A DNA stretch of 7,903 nucleotides from NCBI GenBank assembly GCA_964428935.1, contig CAYSAG010000246.1, forward strand, positions 1 through 7,903. Direction: 5' to 3'. Positions 6,264 through 7,903 of the stretch are shown piece by piece. The translations under genes and the position numbers were made by a program. Below the pieces are notes generated by a model. That model did no database searches. It saw nothing but the letters and a program-made list of their open reading frames with translations, and was not told the origin of the DNA. Position 1 is the first letter of the stretch. Each line of letters begins with the position of its first letter. This stretch comes from JAADHY01 sp964428935. Its GTDB lineage: Bacteria; Planctomycetota; Planctomycetia; Planctomycetales; Planctomycetaceae.

Positions 6264-6944
6264 GCTCGAGTCCGGCCACGCAGCCTGCCCAATCAGCTTC
6301 ACGAAGCGGCAGTCGCAGAGGTGGCGGGTCACGAGCAGTCCCTTCAACTTGCGAATGACTTTCAGCGACTGCAAGTCCTCCGACCCGACAGGAATGACCA
6401 GCCGGCCGCCTTCCTTCAGTTGGTCCAGAAGCGGCTCGGGAACGTCCGGCGCAGCTGCGGTGACCAGAATGCCGTCGTAAGGAGCTTGCTCGGGCACGCC
6501 CAGCGAGCCGTCGCCCACGTAGAAATCGACGTTGTGGAACCCAAGCGACCGGAGCCGTTGTTCGGCCTTGTCCGAGAGCTCCTTCAAACGTTCGACCGTC
6601 ACCACGTGGCTGCAAAGTTGCGCCAGCACGGCGGCCTGGTAGCCGCTTCCCGTGCCAACCTCCAACACCTTTTCGTCGCCCTTCAGCCCCAGACTCTCGG
6701 TCATGAGGGCCACAATGTAGGGTTGACTAATGGTCTGCCCCAGTCCAATTGGAAGTGCCTCGTCGACGTACGCCTGGTCTTTCAGTTCCTCCGGGACGAA
6801 CAAGTCGCGGCGCGTTCTTTCAATGGCGTCGAGCACGCGGCGGTCGCGAATGCCGCGGCGCTCCAAACATTCGCGCAGACGCCGCTGTGCCCGAGCGACT
6901 TGCTCGGCCGTTCCCGTTGACGGTGCCGTGCGGTGTCTGTCCAC
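6261..6944 (-). CDS. pcm: Protein-L-isoaspartate O-methyltransferase
   Basis: Pcm methylates L-isoaspartyl residues that form in ageing proteins, using S-adenosylmethionine, and so starts their repair to L-aspartate; it acts in the cytoplasm. With the chosen GTG start it has 227 residues, slightly longer than the roughly 208 of E. coli because of an N-terminal extension. Seen in order: a helical N-terminal region ending RRDLFVP (45-51), GQTISQPYIVA (69-79, the family signature), VLEVGTGSGYQ (93-103, SAM-binding motif I), GDGSLG (144-149) and FVKLIG (214-219) near the end. The family is intact with no odd residues. The start is uncertain: GTG at 6944 has GGAG 8 bases upstream; an in-frame TTG at 6962 has no comparable site. 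It is convergent with the radical SAM gene and lies downstream of recJ on the same strand, 287 bases away. Confidence 0.95.
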   Translation of the reverse strand: MDRHRTAPSTGTAEQVARAQRRLRECLERRGIRDRRVLDAIERTRRDLFVPEELKDQAYVDEALPIGLGQTISQPYIVALMTESLGLKGDEKVLEVGTGSGYQAAVLAQLCSHVVTVERLKELSDKAEQRLRSLGFHNVDFYVGDGSLGVPEQAPYDGILVTAAAPDVPEPLLDQLKEGGRLVIPVGSEDLQSLKVIRKLKGLLVTRHLCDCRFVKLIGQAAWPDSS

Positions 6945-6947
6945 TGG

Positions 6948-6956
6948 CTCCACTCC
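6948..6956 (-). promoter_or_regulatory. Ribosome binding site that decides the pcm start
   Basis: On the minus strand the sequence GGAGTGGAG ends 3 bases before GTG at 6944. The first GGAG is 8 bases from that GTG, an ideal distance, and supports it over the TTG at 6962 and the GTG at 6953, which fall upstream of or within the site. Confidence 0.5.
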
Positions 6957-7193
6957 ACGCAAAGCGTTCCGACAAGCGAGCGACTACGGCGACTACGAGA
7001 GCAGTGTTGCGACGGGCTGTGGGTTGAACAGTCTGCGGCCGCCGGGGCGGTTCGCGTCTCGTCTGACCGAAGCCGCGTAGTGACGACTTCCGAGGCCGCT
7101 TGGTCCCGCACGAGCCTTCGACAACCGGACCACGTTTCGCGGCCGACCGTTTCCGTCCGCGTTCGTCCCACGCGGGCTCTTGTGTCGGCACTG
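6957..7193. other. Spacer between recJ and pcm
   Basis: Together with its flanking sites this spacer is about 287 bases. Open frames are present on both strands but encode Arg/Ser/Thr-rich peptides without a recognisable domain. I see no tRNA, repeat array or clear promoter. It probably carries the pcm promoter and leader. Confidence 0.45.
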
Positions 7194-7234
7194 TGAGGTC
7201 CGAGCCTGCGACGTCCTGAGCGGCTCGAGCCTCA
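7194..7234. terminator. Hairpin over the recJ stop codon
   Basis: Plus-strand TGAGGTCCGAGCC (7194-7206) and GGCTCGAGCCTCA (7222-7234) are inverted repeats with 11 of 13 positions paired and a 15-base loop that itself contains the palindrome GACGTC. The right arm includes the recJ stop codon. No T-run follows on the minus strand. It is a reasonable 3'-end structure for the recJ transcript and would separate it from pcm. Confidence 0.4.
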
Positions 7235-7903
7235 CCCCGCCGCCTTGTGGACGTCGGCCGACGTCTGCCCTCGCAGTTGTTCGGTCGGCTGCCAGTCAAT
7301 CAGGTACAGCTCGACCGTGTGCCTGCCGTTGAACGAGTTGACCTTCGGGGCGAAGCTAATGGCAATGGGGCCGTCGACCTGAGCAATCTGGTCGGCCCAC
7401 TCGCCGCGTCCGAAGGCGACGGCCCGCAGGACGGTTCCGTAGTGGTGGACCTTCAGCGACAAGTGCCTTTCGCCTTCGCCCATTCGACGAGGCGGTTCGA
7501 CCAGCTCAACGGCCGTTGTCGCAAAGACCGGCCGCGGGTTGCCTTCGCCGAACGGCCCCAGCCGGTCCAGTTCGTCGACCGCTCGCTTGGTCAGGTCGGC
7601 CAGGCGAACTTCGGCGTCAATGTAGAGCTCGCGTCGGTCGGCCTGTTCGGTCCGAGCCCGCTCCACCACCTCGCAGAAGGCTTCGCGAAACGCGTCCAAC
7701 TGCGTCCGCTCCAGCTTCACGCCGGCAGCGGCCGCGTGGCCGCCGAAGCTGACCAAGTGCTCGCGGCACTGCGAAAGAGCCTCGAACAGGTTGACGTGAC
7801 CGTAGGTTCGGCCGGAGCCGTGAAGGAGCCGCTCGTCCGACGAAGCCAACAAAACGGCCGGCCGCTCAAAGTACTCGGCCACCCGGCTGGCCACAATGCC
7901 AAT
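7232..7903 (-). CDS. recJ: Single-stranded-DNA-specific exonuclease RecJ, C-terminal part (5' end beyond the window)
   Basis: RecJ degrades single-stranded DNA 5' to 3' in recombination and mismatch or base-excision repair. Only the last 223 residues are here; the reading frame stays open to the right edge. Visible landmarks: IGIVASRVAEYFERPAVLLA at the edge (the RecJ 'GIVASRL...RPAVV' segment), GSGRTYGHVNLFEAL (29-43), FGGHAAAAG (53-61, the DHHA1 GGH motif that binds substrate), GPFGEGNPRPVF (116-127, a hallmark of RecJ) and the OB-type region HLSLKVHHYGTVLRAVAFG (147-165). The N-terminal DHH catalytic motifs lie outside the window. An internal GTG at 7892-7894 is not the start, because conserved RecJ residues continue upstream of it. 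The visible part looks intact. Confidence 0.95.
   Translation of the reverse strand: MGIVASRVAEYFERPAVLLASSDERLLHGSGRTYGHVNLFEALSQCREHLVSFGGHAAAAGVKLERTQLDAFREAFCEVVERARTEQADRRELYIDAEVRLADLTKRAVDELDRLGPFGEGNPRPVFATTAVELVEPPRRMGEGERHLSLKVHHYGTVLRAVAFGRGEWADQIAQVDGPIAISFAPKVNSFNGRHTVELYLIDWQPTEQLRGQTSADVHKAAG

Noticed and set aside
7100..7231. Three copies of CGAGCCT near the end of recJ as a direct repeat
   Set aside because: The word is short, the spacing is irregular, and two copies are explained by the arms of the hairpin at 7194-7234.

Overview
The window is GC-rich DNA with short gene spacers on one side and long ones on the other. It holds five complete genes and one partial gene. Three features point to a planctomycete-like bacterium: a sugar-isomerase-like TIM-barrel protein with a Tat-type leader, a ketosynthase homologue without catalytic residues, and a GT21-like glycosyltransferase beside a large radical SAM protein. 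This assignment rests on gene content and style, not on a marker gene, and is an inference. Codon use is distinctive. His, Tyr and Asp codons mostly end in C, yet isoleucine is written ATT about 55 times out of 64, ATC about 9 times and ATA never (hand count over all six genes).

Layout. 1-342: no supported gene. 343-1275 (+): hydroxypyruvate isomerase-like TIM-barrel protein with a Tat-type leader. 1276-1368: convergent spacer with two GC-rich hairpins. 1369-2676 (-): FabF/KAS II-like protein whose Cys-His-His triad reads Glu-Gln-Asn. 2677-3324: a 648-bp divergent spacer with two stem-loop candidates and no convincing gene. 3325-4626 (+): membrane GT21-type (ceramide glucosyltransferase/HpnI-like) glycosyltransferase. 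4644-4735: four degenerate 23-bp tandem repeats. 4753-6195 (+): radical SAM enzyme of the B12-binding-domain type, with a CxxxCxxC cluster motif. 6193-6263: an inverted repeat bridging the stop codons of two convergent genes. 6261-6944 (-): protein-L-isoaspartate O-methyltransferase (pcm). 6945-7231: spacer, with a hairpin over the recJ stop. 7232-7903 (-): C-terminal part of RecJ, running off the right edge.

How the genes fit together. The glycosyltransferase and radical SAM genes share a strand, are 126 bp apart and are probably co-transcribed. The pairing recalls hpnI-hpnJ of hopanoid side-chain biosynthesis, so a glycolipid- or polyprenoid-modifying step is the most reasonable guess, but no other hopanoid gene is in view. 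pcm and recJ are protein-repair and DNA-repair housekeeping genes, both on the minus strand. The most unusual item is the ketosynthase homologue: every catalytic residue is replaced while the fold and length are intact. That suggests a non-catalytic partner protein, by analogy with chain-length factors, and not a decayed gene.
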